Positions 19,506-28,814 of a stretch of 64,000 nucleotides of DNA are shown piece after piece. The notes under the pieces were generated by a model that was not told the origin of the DNA, searched no databases, and worked only from the letters and a program-made list of their open reading frames with translations. Source of the stretch: an uncultured Kushneria sp. (GTDB lineage Bacteria; Pseudomonadota; Gammaproteobacteria; Pseudomonadales; Halomonadaceae); NCBI RefSeq assembly GCF_947497025.1, contig NZ_CANMFC010000002.1:434001-498000 (forward strand). Reading direction: 5' to 3'. How positions within the stretch are numbered: position 1 is the first letter of the stretch; the number at the start of each line of letters is the position of its first letter. The translations under genes were made by a program, and so were the position numbers.

Positions 19506-20609
19506 ATGGCACAGGGAAAGGTGCGCTACGCCGTGGTTGGCGGTGGAGAAATCTCGCAGGGCGCGTTCATGCCGGGTATTACTGCCAGCGATAATTCGGA
19601 GATGACGGCGCTGGTCACCGGCGACCTGAAAAAGGCCGAGGTGCTGGGCAAGCGCTACAACCTCAAGGTCCATGGCTACGACGAATACGAGACGCTTCTA
19701 AAGTCCGGCGAAATCGACGCCGTCTATGTTGCTACCCCCAATTTTCGTCATCGTCAGGACACCGTGCCGGCGTTGGAAGCGGGTATCCACGTGCTGCTGG
19801 AAAAGCCGATGGCGACCAGCATCGAGGACTGCCAGGCGATGATCGAGGCCGCCGAGCGCGGCAATGCGAAACTGATGATCGCCTACCGGCTGCACCACGA
19901 GCCGGGTACGCTGGAAATGATTCAGCACATGCGCGAGGGCACCATCGGCGCGCCTCGCACGTTCTCCTCCCAGCTGACCCAGGATCTCAATCCGAAAAAC
20001 CACCGCGCCCTGCACGGCTACTGGGCCGGACCCGTGCCCGACATGGGCACCTACCCGATCAACGCGGTGCGCCATCTGTTTGGTGCCGAGCCGATCGAGG
20101 TCAGCGCCATGAGCGATAACACGCCGGGGCGCGACTACACCTGCGATGACAGCGTGACCGTCAGCCTGCGTTTCCCCGAAGGGCGGCTGGCCCAGTTCTT
20201 CGTCAGCTATGCCACCAGTGGGCACAATTACTTTTCGTTGGTCGGCGAGCGCGGCGCGCTGTTGGCACGGCCCAGCTATATGTTCGGCCCCGGTGTGTCG
20301 ATCGACTATGACCTGAGCGTTAACGGCGAGACCACGGCGCACTCGCCCGGCGCGGTCGAGCAGTTTGGCGGGCAGACCGACTACTTCTCGCACTGCATTC
20401 TCAATGACATCGCGCCCGAGGCCGACGGCATGGAAGGGCTGCGCGATGTGCGCATTCTGGACGCCATCGAGCGCGCGCTGACCACCGGCCAGCCGCAGTC
20501 GCTCGAACCGCTTGAGTATCGCAGCCGGATTCGCCCGGACCAGGTGCGTCGCCTGACGCCGGCCGAGCCGCCGGAAGTGGTCAGCGTCGAGACCATCAGC
20601 GGTAGCTGA
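19506..20609 (+). CDS. Gfo/Idh/MocA-family oxidoreductase
   Basis: ATG 19506 lies 5 bases after AGGAG and gives 367 residues. The N-terminal Rossmann domain carries YAVVGGGEISQGAF (9-21), and the conserved EKP (99-101) supplies the Lys found in the active site of this family. The C-terminal alpha/beta domain follows, with GPVPDMGTYPINAVRHLFG in the middle. The sequence is nearest to glucose-fructose oxidoreductase-like members that act on sugars with NAD(P). It stands alone between two terminators, so context does not help define the substrate. Confidence 0.82.
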   Translation: MAQGKVRYAVVGGGEISQGAFMPGITASDNSEMTALVTGDLKKAEVLGKRYNLKVHGYDEYETLLKSGEIDAVYVATPNFRHRQDTVPALEAGIHVLLEKPMATSIEDCQAMIEAAERGNAKLMIAYRLHHEPGTLEMIQHMREGTIGAPRTFSSQLTQDLNPKNHRALHGYWAGPVPDMGTYPINAVRHLFGAEPIEVSAMSDNTPGRDYTCDDSVTVSLRFPEGRLAQFFVSYATSGHNYFSLVGERGALLARPSYMFGPGVSIDYDLSVNGETTAHSPGAVEQFGGQTDYFSHCILNDIAPEADGMEGLRDVRILDAIERALTTGQPQSLEPLEYRSRIRPDQVRRLTPAEPPEVVSVETISGS

Positions 20610-20638
20610 GTGATCTGCCACACTGCGTAATGGCAAAA

Positions 20639-20665
20639 GGGCCGCCTGACAGGGCGGTCCTTTTT
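20639..20665 (+). terminator. Intrinsic terminator of the Gfo/Idh/MocA gene
   Basis: GGGCCGCC and GGCGGTCC pair with one G-T wobble and are followed by TTTTT. Confidence 0.85.
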
Positions 20666-20728
20666 CATGCCGGTCTTTTTATGCCAGCTGTTCAGGCCGA
20701 GTGACGCATGAAGGGCGTGCCGGCATGA

Positions 20729-21709
20729 TCAGGAAAGCATCAGCATGGGTTTCACGGCCGGATGGCTGTCGTGCCAGATCAGTGCCTGGCGCCAGTCGGT
20801 GAGTCTGAAATCCCGTGTTGCGGGCATGTCGATGTCACGCAGCAGCGCCCAGAGGGTTTTAAAGCTCTCCTGCCACTGGAGATGATTCAGCCCGGCAATA
20901 TGATCACGCAGATGAAAATGACGCACGCGGGCGTTCATGTTGCGCGGACTGATGGGGGCGCCGGAGAGCAGACCATAGGCAACAAAGATGCCTTCGGGCG
21001 CCATATGGGTCAGCAGGCGATCGGCCAGCCGCCCGCCGGTGGCATCAAACAGGCGCTCGGCGCGCCCCGCGGCCGCATCGATGGCGGCGTGATCTTCCTG
21101 ATCCAGGACGTGAACGCCCATGTCGGTCAGCGCCTCGCGGTGATGGGCACTGCGGCAGATGCCGGTCACCGAACGGGCGCCACAGCACAGCGCCCACTGG
21201 GCCAGCAGCCGCGCGCAGTTCGAACCGGCCGCGGTCAGGAGCACATGGCATCCTTCTACCGGCCAGCGCCGCAGCATGGCCATGGCCGTCATCGGATTGA
21301 TCCAGGCCCGCGCCGCTACATGATCGGGGATATCGTCGGGGACGGGCACTGCCAGGCGCGGATCGCAGTCCAGCGACTGCTGCCAGGTGCCGGGCCCACG
21401 CAGCGGCAGCACTCGGCGCCCCTTGAGCGCGCGCCATGCACCGTGGGCCTGGGTCACCATGCCCACGCCTTCATGCCCGGCCACCAGCGGCGGCATAACC
21501 CGGTGACGATAGGCGCCGGCAATCGGGATCAGATCCGAGGGGTTGATGGGCGCGCAGCTCATGCGTACGCGCATCTGCTCCTGAGGCAGGGGGCCGTCGG
21601 GCTGTGGTTCCAGGTGCAACACCTCCAGCGGTGAGCCGAAGCGGTGATAGCGCAGTGCAGGGTCCGGCATATCGGTCATCAGATCAGGGCGGGCATTGGC
21701 AGCTGTCAT
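20729..21709 (-). CDS. Medium-chain dehydrogenase/reductase (enoyl reductase-like)
   Basis: ATG 21709 is preceded by AAAGGAGG at good spacing and gives 326 residues. The N-terminal GroES-like domain (CAPINPSDLIPIAGAYRH, then VAGHEGVGMV) and the central nucleotide-binding fold (HVLLTAAGSNCARLLAQWA) mark it as an MDR protein of the 2-enoyl thioester reductase/quinone reductase branch. The zinc ligands of alcohol dehydrogenases are not evident. The start is only 28 bases beyond the stop of the radical SAM gene in the same orientation, with no terminator between them, so it is probably cotranscribed from the LexA-box promoter. A link to DNA damage is inference. Confidence 0.75.
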   Translation of the reverse strand: MTAANARPDLMTDMPDPALRYHRFGSPLEVLHLEPQPDGPLPQEQMRVRMSCAPINPSDLIPIAGAYRHRVMPPLVAGHEGVGMVTQAHGAWRALKGRRVLPLRGPGTWQQSLDCDPRLAVPVPDDIPDHVAARAWINPMTAMAMLRRWPVEGCHVLLTAAGSNCARLLAQWALCCGARSVTGICRSAHHREALTDMGVHVLDQEDHAAIDAAAGRAERLFDATGGRLADRLLTHMAPEGIFVAYGLLSGAPISPRNMNARVRHFHLRDHIAGLNHLQWQESFKTLWALLRDIDMPATRDFRLTDWRQALIWHDSHPAVKPMLMLS

Positions 21710-21737
21710 GGGATGTCCTCCTTTTGAATTGTTGTGG

Positions 21738-22799
21738 TTAAAATAGTCCGATCTGCTGATGAGGCGGTGCAAATCGTGTGGTGTCGAGGCGCTCTTCCTC
21801 GCGGCGCCGATTGAGCCCGAGGCGTCGAATACTCAGGCGAAAGCGTTGGGCCAGCAGATCGGCAAAGGGCCCTTCGCCACGCAGGCGATGGCCAAAGCGG
21901 CTGTCGTAATCACGTCCGCCGCGCGACTGGCGAATCAGACTCATGACGTGCGCGGCCCGGTCCGGAAAATGCTCGAGCAGCCACTGCTCGAACAGCGGGC
22001 GCACTTCAAGGGGCAGGCGCAACAGGGTGTAGCCGGCGCTGGTGGCACCGGCATCAAGGCCCGCCTGCAGAAGTTTCTCCAGTTCCATGTCGTTGATCAT
22101 GGGGATCATCGGTGCGGTAATGATGCCGACCGGCACCCCCGCCTCGCGCAGCGTACGAATCACCTTCAGTCGCGCACCGGGCGAGGCCGCCCGCGGTTCC
22201 ATGACCCGCTTGAGATCACTGCTCAGCGTGGTGAAGCTGATAAAGACCCGGACCAGTCGCAGGGCTGCCAGCTCGGTGAGCAGGTCCAGGTCGCGCAGAA
22301 TCAGCGCGCTACGGGTGGTGATGGTCAGCGGATGTCGATGACGCAGCAGAATTTCGAGCACCTGTCGGCTCAACTGGTGCTGACGCTCGATGGGCTGATA
22401 GGGGTCGGTATTGGCGCCCAGCGCGATGGGCTCGCAGACGTAGCCGGGGGCGGCAAGTTCCTCGGTCAGCCGCACGGGCAGGTTGGTGCGGGCAATCAGG
22501 CGCGTTTCAAAATCAAGCCCCGGTGACAGATCCCAGTAGGCGTGAGAGGGGCGGGCAAAGCAATAGATGCAGCCGTGCTCACAGCCCCGGTAGGGGTTGA
22601 GCGAGCGTGAAAAGGGCATGTCCGGTGACTGATTGCGCGAGATCGCCGTTCGGCTCTGTTCCAGACGTACCTCGGTGGCCCGACTGGCGGGCGCATCCTC
22701 CTGCCACCAGCCGTCATCGACCGCCTCAATACGGATACGATCGAAGCGGTGATGCAGATTGCCACTGGCACCGCGGCCGGTCATGGGTCCACCCGACAT
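21738..22799 (-). CDS. PA0069-family radical SAM protein
   Basis: The 353-residue protein carries an iron-sulfur cluster motif, Cys73-x3-Cys77-x2-Cys80 (RGCEHGCIYC), preceded by LNPYRG, the hallmark of the PA0069/SplB-related radical SAM group. ANTDPYQPIE and ITTRSALILRDLDLL complete the partial TIM barrel. Relatives include the DNA photoproduct lyase SplB, but this subgroup has no firmly established reaction. ATG 22799 follows AGAGGA. A near-consensus LexA box sits 18 bases upstream of the start, which implies SOS induction and a DNA-damage-related role. The MDR gene downstream is probably in the same transcript. Confidence 0.88.
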   Translation of the reverse strand: MSGGPMTGRGASGNLHHRFDRIRIEAVDDGWWQEDAPASRATEVRLEQSRTAISRNQSPDMPFSRSLNPYRGCEHGCIYCFARPSHAYWDLSPGLDFETRLIARTNLPVRLTEELAAPGYVCEPIALGANTDPYQPIERQHQLSRQVLEILLRHRHPLTITTRSALILRDLDLLTELAALRLVRVFISFTTLSSDLKRVMEPRAASPGARLKVIRTLREAGVPVGIITAPMIPMINDMELEKLLQAGLDAGATSAGYTLLRLPLEVRPLFEQWLLEHFPDRAAHVMSLIRQSRGGRDYDSRFGHRLRGEGPFADLLAQRFRLSIRRLGLNRRREEERLDTTRFAPPHQQIGLF

Positions 22800-22817
22800 G
22801 GCGAAATCCTCTCTGAG

Positions 22818-22837
22818 TACTGTTTAAATATACAGTT
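22818..22837 (-). promoter_or_regulatory. LexA (SOS) box upstream of the radical SAM gene
   Basis: TACTGTTTAAATATACAGTT contains the invariant CTGT-N8-ACAG core and 8 of the 10 central bases of the E. coli consensus TACTG(TA)5CAGTA. The only gene that reads away from it is the radical SAM gene; on the other side lies the 3' end of the glucosidase gene. Confidence 0.85.
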
Positions 22838-22881
22838 ATTGCAGAGAGAACCCAAGCCACTATTGGCCGTTATACAAAAGG

Positions 22882-25143
22882 CTACGCCAGTGCCTTTAGA
22901 TCCTTGAGCAGGTCTTCAAGGCGCGCCTCGGTGAACCCTGAAAAGGAAACCAGCGCCCGCAGCGGCAGGTAGTGGCCCATGGCATCCATCAGGTCGTCAC
23001 CGCCGTCGCGCGACATCAGGCCGTTGAGCATGGGCAGTTCATCGGCAATATCGGCAAGATGCTGGCGCAGCACCCGGGTGGCGCCCTCATGGCGCTGAAG
23101 ATCACCCATCAGGATATTGCGATCGATCACGGGCAGCGCCACCGCATCGCCGCGGACCTCAATGCACTGGTTCAGGCGGATGTCGCGGGAGGAGGCGCCG
23201 ATGCGGACCTCGAAGATGCCGGTGGGCAGGCGCCAGTCGGCACGTTCGGCGTCGTACCAGCAGAAGTCCCGCCGCGACAGCCCCATCTCGATCCGTGCGG
23301 TCTCGCCGGGGGCAAGCGTCACCCGATCGAAACCGCGCAGGGCCTGCGCCGCCATCGGCACGCTCTGTGTCCGGTCGCTCAGGTAGAGCTGCACGATCTC
23401 GCTGGCCTCCCGCTCGCCGCTGTTGGTGATGTCACAACTGACCGTCAGGCTGCCCTGACCGTCGAAGTCGCTGGCAGAGAGCGTCAGGTTGGCGTAGTCA
23501 AAGCGGCTATAGCTCAGGCCGTGACCGAAGGGGAACAGGGGGTCGGTGCCGAGCGTGTCATAGTGGCGATAGCCCACAAAAATACCTTCGCCATAGCGCA
23601 CCACATCGCTGTCACCGGGGAAGTTGAGATGGGCCGGTGTGTCCTCCAGCCGATGCGGGAAGGTTTCGGCCAGCTTGCCGCTCGGCGAGACCTCGCCATA
23701 GAGCAGGTCGGCCAGTGCCGCGCCCACCGCCTGACCGCCCAGATAGCCTTCCAGAATGGCGCTGACCTGCCCGGCCCAGGGCATGGCGATCGGGGCACCG
23801 TTGGCCAGCACCACCACGGTGTTGGGCTGTACGCGGGTGACCGCCGCGATCAGGGCGAGCTGGTTGGCCGGCAGGTTCAGATGGGTGCGGTCATAGCCCT
23901 CCGATTCGTGACGGTCCGGCAGGCCCAGACAGAGCACGGCGACCTCTGCGGTGCGCGCCCCCTCGGCCGCGGCCTGCTCGAGCCGGGGATCAGGAGTGTC
24001 CCGATCGATCTCGAAGCCCTTGAGGTAGTCAAACAGGGCGCCCCGGGTCTCGAGCGCCTCCAGCAGCGGCTCGACACGGGTGGCGTTGACGTGCGAGCTG
24101 CCGCCGCCCTGATAGCGCGGGCGCTCGGCAAACTCGCCGATAATCGCCACGCGGCGTTCGTTGGACAGCGGCAGGATGCCATCGTTTTGCAGCAGGACCA
24201 TGCTCTCGCAGGCGATGCGTCGGGCGAGCTGATGATGGGCGTCGGCGTCGAATTCGGCGCTTTCCTGGCGCGCATCGACGGCCCTGAAGGTGATGCGCAA
24301 AAGCCGCTCGACGGCGCGATCCAGCACCGCCTCCTCCAGCCGGCCCTCTCTGACGGCCGCGACGATCTGCGCATCACGCTCACCGCCGGAGGCGGGCATC
24401 TCGAGCTCCATGCCGGCTTCAAGGCCCGGCACGCGCTCGTTGACCGCGCCCCAGTCAGACACCACGAAGCCTTCAAAGCCCCATTCATCGCGCAAAATCG
24501 TGGTCAGAAGCCGCGCATGTTCGCTGCAGTACTCGCCGTTAAGCCGGTTATAGGCGCACATCACCGTCCAGGGCTGTGCTTCCTTTACCGCATGTTCAAA
24601 GCTTGCCAGGTAGATCTCGCGCAGGGTGCGTTCGTCGATGCGGGCATCCACCGACATGCGGCGATGCTCCTGATTGTTGGCGGCAAAATGCTTGAGCGAG
24701 CTGCCCACCCCGCGCGACTGGGTGCCGCGAATATGGGCAGCGGCCAGATGCGAGGAGAGCAGCGGGTCTTCGGAGAAGTACTCGAAGTTGCGCCCGCACA
24801 GCGGCGAGCGCTTGATGTTGGCCCCCGGCCCCAGCACCACATGCAGCCCCTCGGCCTGGGCTTCATCCCCCAGTGCAGCGCCAAGCTGCTCGAGCAGCTC
24901 GACACTCCAGGAGCTGGCAAGACCCGCCGCCGTGGGGAAGCAGGTGGCCGGCCTGCTGTCATTGACGCCCAGATGATCCTGCTCCTCACCCTGCGCGCGC
25001 AGTCCATGTGGTCCGTCGGAAAGATTGATCGCGGGGATGCCCAGGCGCTCGACGGCTTTCGTGCGCCAGAATTGATCCCCCGAGCACAGGCCGGCCTTCT
25101 CCTCCAGCGTCATCCGGGAAATCAGTCTTTTCAGGGTGCTCAT
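22882..25143 (-). CDS. GH3 beta-glucosidase
   Basis: The 753-residue enzyme has the GH3 barrel with LSDGPHGLR (41-49), LKHFAANNQEHRR (150-162) and the nucleophile Asp230 in VVSDWGA. It also has the alpha/beta sandwich domain (QNDGILPL, GGGSSHVN), a fibronectin type III-like domain with LYLSDR, and a C-terminal extension of about 100 residues. No signal peptide is seen, so it should hydrolyse imported beta-glucosides in the cytoplasm. It lies 40 bases downstream of a GPH-family symporter gene, in one operon, with a divergent LacI regulator and a palindromic operator. The substrate is probably a short beta-glucoside such as cellobiose. Confidence 0.9.
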   Translation of the reverse strand: MSTLKRLISRMTLEEKAGLCSGDQFWRTKAVERLGIPAINLSDGPHGLRAQGEEQDHLGVNDSRPATCFPTAAGLASSWSVELLEQLGAALGDEAQAEGLHVVLGPGANIKRSPLCGRNFEYFSEDPLLSSHLAAAHIRGTQSRGVGSSLKHFAANNQEHRRMSVDARIDERTLREIYLASFEHAVKEAQPWTVMCAYNRLNGEYCSEHARLLTTILRDEWGFEGFVVSDWGAVNERVPGLEAGMELEMPASGGERDAQIVAAVREGRLEEAVLDRAVERLLRITFRAVDARQESAEFDADAHHQLARRIACESMVLLQNDGILPLSNERRVAIIGEFAERPRYQGGGSSHVNATRVEPLLEALETRGALFDYLKGFEIDRDTPDPRLEQAAAEGARTAEVAVLCLGLPDRHESEGYDRTHLNLPANQLALIAAVTRVQPNTVVVLANGAPIAMPWAGQVSAILEGYLGGQAVGAALADLLYGEVSPSGKLAETFPHRLEDTPAHLNFPGDSDVVRYGEGIFVGYRHYDTLGTDPLFPFGHGLSYSRFDYANLTLSASDFDGQGSLTVSCDITNSGEREASEIVQLYLSDRTQSVPMAAQALRGFDRVTLAPGETARIEMGLSRRDFCWYDAERADWRLPTGIFEVRIGASSRDIRLNQCIEVRGDAVALPVIDRNILMGDLQRHEGATRVLRQHLADIADELPMLNGLMSRDGGDDLMDAMGHYLPLRALVSFSGFTEARLEDLLKDLKALA

Positions 25144-25183
25144 GCAGTGGCTTCCTTGTGGGTCAGAGGGGGAGCGAGTAGAT

Positions 25184-26503
25184 TTATGCCGCCGTGGGCT
25201 TGGCCGTGCGGATCTCGGCCATGCGGCGATCCCCCAGCGGGTAGATCAGCATCAGCGCCGCCACCCCGAGCGCGCCCACGGCCGGTAGCACGCTCATCAT
25301 GGACTTGATCAGCACCAGCACGGTCTCGCTCTGCTCGGTATTGGGGGTATAGCCATAGATACTGAACAGCACGCCGGTCACAAGCCCGCCGATGCTCATG
25401 CCGAATTTATGGCTGAAGGTGACGGCGCTGGTGGTGCCGGTGGCACGGCGGCCGCTTTGGTACTCCACGTAATCGGCGATATCACCGACCATCGCCCACA
25501 TGGTGGGCGCGATAATGCCGTTGATGAACTTGGCGGCCATGAAGGCGGCAAAGTAGAACGCCGCGCCCAGGTCAGCCGCCATGAAAAAGCTGGCCAGCGC
25601 GACGCCGTAGGCCAGGTTGGCGCCGATCATGACGCGGCGCTTGCAGAAGCGACGCATCACCAGCTGATTGAAGATTACCCCCGCCACCATGCTGGCGTAG
25701 CCCATGGCCAGAAACAGCGACACCGAGGATTCTTTACCCAGGTAGTATTTGAAGAAGTAGATGGCCGCCGAGTCCGGCATCAGCATGAGGGTGAAGATCA
25801 GGATGCTGGTGGCGAACATGATCCAGAACGGCCGGGCCCGGGCGATGTGGGCAAGGCTTTCAAGCGGGTTGCTGGCGCTGTCACCCTCCACGTAACGCTC
25901 GCGCACGCCCTTGAAGGTCAGCAGGAACACGGCAAAGGTGATCGCGCCATAAAGGGCGTAGGTCAGCGCGAAGCCACGCTGCTCATCGCCATCGCCCAGC
26001 CATCCCACCAGCGGCAGCGTGGCATAGCTGATCACCACAAAGGCGATGTAGGAGAGCAGCATGCGGTAGTTGGTCAGCTGGCGGCGCTCGTCGTTGTCGG
26101 TGGTCATCGACACCGGCAGCGCCGAGTAGGGAATATTGACCAGCGTATAAAGCCCCATCAGCGTGATGTAGGTCACAAAGGCGTAAATGATGCGGCCGTT
26201 TTCACTCAGTGCAGGGGTCGTAAAGGTCAGGGCCAGCATGGCCCCGAGCGGCAGCGAGAAAAAGAGCAGATAAGGGCGCAGCCGGCCAAAACGGGTGCGG
26301 GTGCGATCGGCCAGCAGACCTACGGCCGGATCGGTGACAGCGTCCCACAGTCGGGTCACCAGAAACAGCGTCCCGACCAGCGCCGGGCTGATGCCGAACA
26401 CGTCGGTGTAGAAGTACATCAGATACAGCGATAGCGAGGCCCACGTGAAGGCACTGGCAAAGTCACCCAGCCCGTAACTCAGTTTCTCCTGCACGTTCAG
26501 CAT
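25184..26503 (-). CDS. GPH-family sugar:cation symporter
   Basis: ATG 26503 follows AAGGATG and gives 439 residues; a possible upstream start adds 15 residues and overlaps the leader. About 12 membrane segments are visible. Family signatures are LSYGLGDFASAFTW at the N-terminus and LWDAVTDPAVGLLADRTRTR, the glycoside-pentoside-hexuronide:cation symporter motif. Related proteins include MelB and XynB/YicJ-type carriers. It is the first gene of the beta-glucoside operon and should import the substrate of the GH3 enzyme. Confidence 0.9.
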   Translation of the reverse strand: MLNVQEKLSYGLGDFASAFTWASLSLYLMYFYTDVFGISPALVGTLFLVTRLWDAVTDPAVGLLADRTRTRFGRLRPYLLFFSLPLGAMLALTFTTPALSENGRIIYAFVTYITLMGLYTLVNIPYSALPVSMTTDNDERRQLTNYRMLLSYIAFVVISYATLPLVGWLGDGDEQRGFALTYALYGAITFAVFLLTFKGVRERYVEGDSASNPLESLAHIARARPFWIMFATSILIFTLMLMPDSAAIYFFKYYLGKESSVSLFLAMGYASMVAGVIFNQLVMRRFCKRRVMIGANLAYGVALASFFMAADLGAAFYFAAFMAAKFINGIIAPTMWAMVGDIADYVEYQSGRRATGTTSAVTFSHKFGMSIGGLVTGVLFSIYGYTPNTEQSETVLVLIKSMMSVLPAVGALGVAALMLIYPLGDRRMAEIRTAKPTAA

Positions 26504-26531
26504 TGAGACATCCTTGTCGTCGATGGGCGTC

Positions 26532-26549
26532 CATGAAACCGGTTTCATG
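26532..26549. promoter_or_regulatory. LacI-family operator, perfect 18-bp palindrome
   Basis: CATGAAACCGGTTTCATG is perfectly symmetric with the central CG typical of LacI/GalR operators. It lies 28 bases upstream of the symporter start and 140 bases upstream of the divergent LacI gene at 26690, the likely cognate repressor. Confidence 0.8.
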
Positions 26550-26689
26550 ATGGCGCGTCGAGCGCCATCCCACTATGCGACCTTGGAAGCAGTGTCGGTA
26601 AGGCGACGACAGGCAAGGGGCCGGCGACGTCTGCTTGCCGTGACGCATGGCATCTGGTCAAGTAGCCGGATCATTCAAGGGACAACATT

Positions 26690-27688
26690 ATGCCGACCAT
26701 TCGCGAGGTTGCCGCGCACGCCGGCGTCTCTCCTGCCACGGTGTCTCGCGTCATGAAGGGTGAGGTGCCGGTCAGCGCCGACACCAGGGCCCGTGTCGAG
26801 GTCGCCATCAGCGCCATGGGGTATGCCCCCAACGCCTTTGCCCGCTCGCTGGCCTCCAACCGGCTGGAGGGGGTAGGACTGGTGATTTCGCATCTGGCCG
26901 GCCCCTTCATGGGACGGGTGATGATGACGCTGGAGGCGACGCTGCGCCGCGCCAATGTCTCCCTGCTGGTGGCCTCCGGTGGCGGTGAAGCGGCACGTGA
27001 GCAGGAGGCCGTGAACTTTCTGCTGGGGCGACGCTGTGACGGGCTGATCGTGCATGCCGATGCACTCTCCGATGAGACCCTGACAGCGCTGGCCACCACC
27101 ACGCCACTGGTGGTGTTCAATCGACGGGTGCCGGACATTGACGCGCACTGCATCTCTCTGGACAACGAGTACGGCGGTTATCTGGCCACCCGTCATCTGC
27201 TGGACCAGGGGCATCAAAGCATCGCCTGTCTGACCGGGCCGCTGCGACAGCAGGACGCGGCCGAACGCCTAGCCGGCTATCAAAGGGCCCTGCACGAACG
27301 GGGCATTCCGGTGGACGAGCAGGCCATCATCGAGGGCGATTTCACCGAGCAGGGGGGCGAGCAGGGCATGATGACGCTACTGGCGCGGGAGATGGCCGTT
27401 ACGGCGGTAGTGGCCGGCAACGACGACATGGCGCTGGGCGCCATGACGATCCTGCGGGCGCGAGGGGTGGCGGTGCCTCGAGCCATGTCGCTGGTAGGTT
27501 ATGACAATGAAGCCTGTGCCCGACATGTCGTGCCGGCCCTGACGACCGTTCATGCCCCCCTCGAGGAGATGGCGCAGGCGGCCGCCGAGCGGCTTCTCAA
27601 GCTGATTGCGGGCGCCTCGCTGCCGGCCTCGACGCCTTTCATGCCCACCTTGATCGAGCGGGAGACGGTCGGCCCGTGGAGGACATGA
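26690..27688 (+). CDS. LacI/GalR-family regulator of the beta-glucoside operon
   Basis: The 332-residue protein opens with a canonical helix-turn-helix (TIREVAAHAGVSPATVSRVM, 3-22) and hinge (ARSLASNRLEGVGLVI). The effector domain ends with SLVGYDNEACARHVVPALTT, typical of GalR-like proteins. It is transcribed away from the symporter-glucosidase operon across a 186-base region that contains an 18-bp perfect palindrome, so local repression with a glucoside inducer is likely. Its stop codon abuts the stop of the convergent DMT permease gene with no intervening base. Confidence 0.92.
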   Translation: MPTIREVAAHAGVSPATVSRVMKGEVPVSADTRARVEVAISAMGYAPNAFARSLASNRLEGVGLVISHLAGPFMGRVMMTLEATLRRANVSLLVASGGGEAAREQEAVNFLLGRRCDGLIVHADALSDETLTALATTTPLVVFNRRVPDIDAHCISLDNEYGGYLATRHLLDQGHQSIACLTGPLRQQDAAERLAGYQRALHERGIPVDEQAIIEGDFTEQGGEQGMMTLLAREMAVTAVVAGNDDMALGAMTILRARGVAVPRAMSLVGYDNEACARHVVPALTTVHAPLEEMAQAAAERLLKLIAGASLPASTPFMPTLIERETVGPWRT

Positions 27689-28585
27689 TCATTTCTGCCG
27701 GGGGGCGATGCCTCCAGCGGGAGCACCCCTGACGGGCGCCCTTTTGAGCCGCCTGATATTGATGATGGCGATCCCGCCGACCACCAGGGCGCCGCCGATG
27801 AGCTTGTTGAGCGCCATGCTCTCGTCCAGCATCAGCACGCCCAGCAGCACCACCACGACCGGGGTCAGCAGCGACAGCGGAATGAGACGTGCTACCGAAT
27901 GCCGTCGCAGCAGGGTGTTCCACAGGCCATAGGCGAGGATCGAGGACATCACGGCGCTGTAGATGACCGCCCCCCAGCCGCGCCAGCCGGCCTGGGTCAT
28001 GGCCATCCACTGATGCTGTTCGAATATGAGTGACCCCATCCCGACCAGCGGAATGGCAAACATCGACAGCCAGCCGGCCATGGTCAGCGGCGCGATCTCC
28101 GGGCCCGTCTTGACCAGCAGGTTGGTAATCGCCCAGCCCAGTGCGCTCAACAGCAGCAGCGTGAGCGCCAGCGGGCCGGGCAGGGTGGGCCCGCCGGCCA
28201 GCACCACCACGCCGGAAAAGGAGACCAGCATGCCGAGCACCGGCTTCAACCGCAGACGCTCCTTCAAAAAGATGGCGGCCAGAATGGTGGCAAAGGGCGT
28301 CCCCAGCTGTACCAGCAGGGCCCCGGTGCCGGCTTCGGCGTAGTTGAGGCCGATGAACAGAAAACCAAAGTGCATCAGACCGAAACTGGCAGCCAGCTTC
28401 AGCACCAGCGGCAGCTGTACCCGCGTGATCCGGGTGAAGGGCACGATCAGTGCGGCCACCAGTACAAAGCGCAGGGTCGTCAGCAGCAGTGGCGGCATCT
28501 CATCAAGGCCCAGCTTGATCATGATGTTATTGAACGCCCAGACCAGAATGACGACCAGCACCAGATAGAAATCGCGAAGAGGCAC
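27689..28585 (-). CDS. DMT-superfamily permease (EamA domains)
   Basis: The 298-residue protein has ten hydrophobic segments in two EamA repeats (NNIMIKLGLDEMPPLLLTTL in the first, LLLSALGWAITNLLVKTG in the second). Such proteins export or exchange amino acids and other small metabolites. Translation begins at GTG 28585, supported by GGGAG 5 bases upstream. It is monocistronic and convergent with the LacI gene. The substrate is unknown. Confidence 0.82.
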   Translation of the reverse strand: MPLRDFYLVLVVILVWAFNNIMIKLGLDEMPPLLLTTLRFVLVAALIVPFTRITRVQLPLVLKLAASFGLMHFGFLFIGLNYAEAGTGALLVQLGTPFATILAAIFLKERLRLKPVLGMLVSFSGVVVLAGGPTLPGPLALTLLLLSALGWAITNLLVKTGPEIAPLTMAGWLSMFAIPLVGMGSLIFEQHQWMAMTQAGWRGWGAVIYSAVMSSILAYGLWNTLLRRHSVARLIPLSLLTPVVVVLLGVLMLDESMALNKLIGGALVVGGIAIINIRRLKRAPVRGAPAGGIAPRQK

Positions 28586-28814
28586 GGTGGCTCCCGAGTG
28601 GAAAAGGACGCCTCGCTGACGTGATGACAGGTGAGGTCAGCTTATTCTAGCAGGGCATCACCGGCGTACGTCAGATGAACTGGGGGGAGCGATATGTCCC
28701 GGCGGTCTCGGTCAGCGGCCGGCACGCAGAAAAGCGTGGACGCCAGCGTCTTCGGCGGTAAGCTTGTCAGCCGTTTCAACGACCCTGAACAGCACGACGG
28801 CAGGAGAAGGCATC

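Noticed and set aside
22972-25308. A 778-codon open frame antisense to the GH3 glucosidase gene
   Set aside because: It mirrors the codon structure of a real GC-rich gene. Its translation has no domain, signal peptide or membrane pattern, while the opposite strand encodes an intact enzyme with a catalytic Asp.
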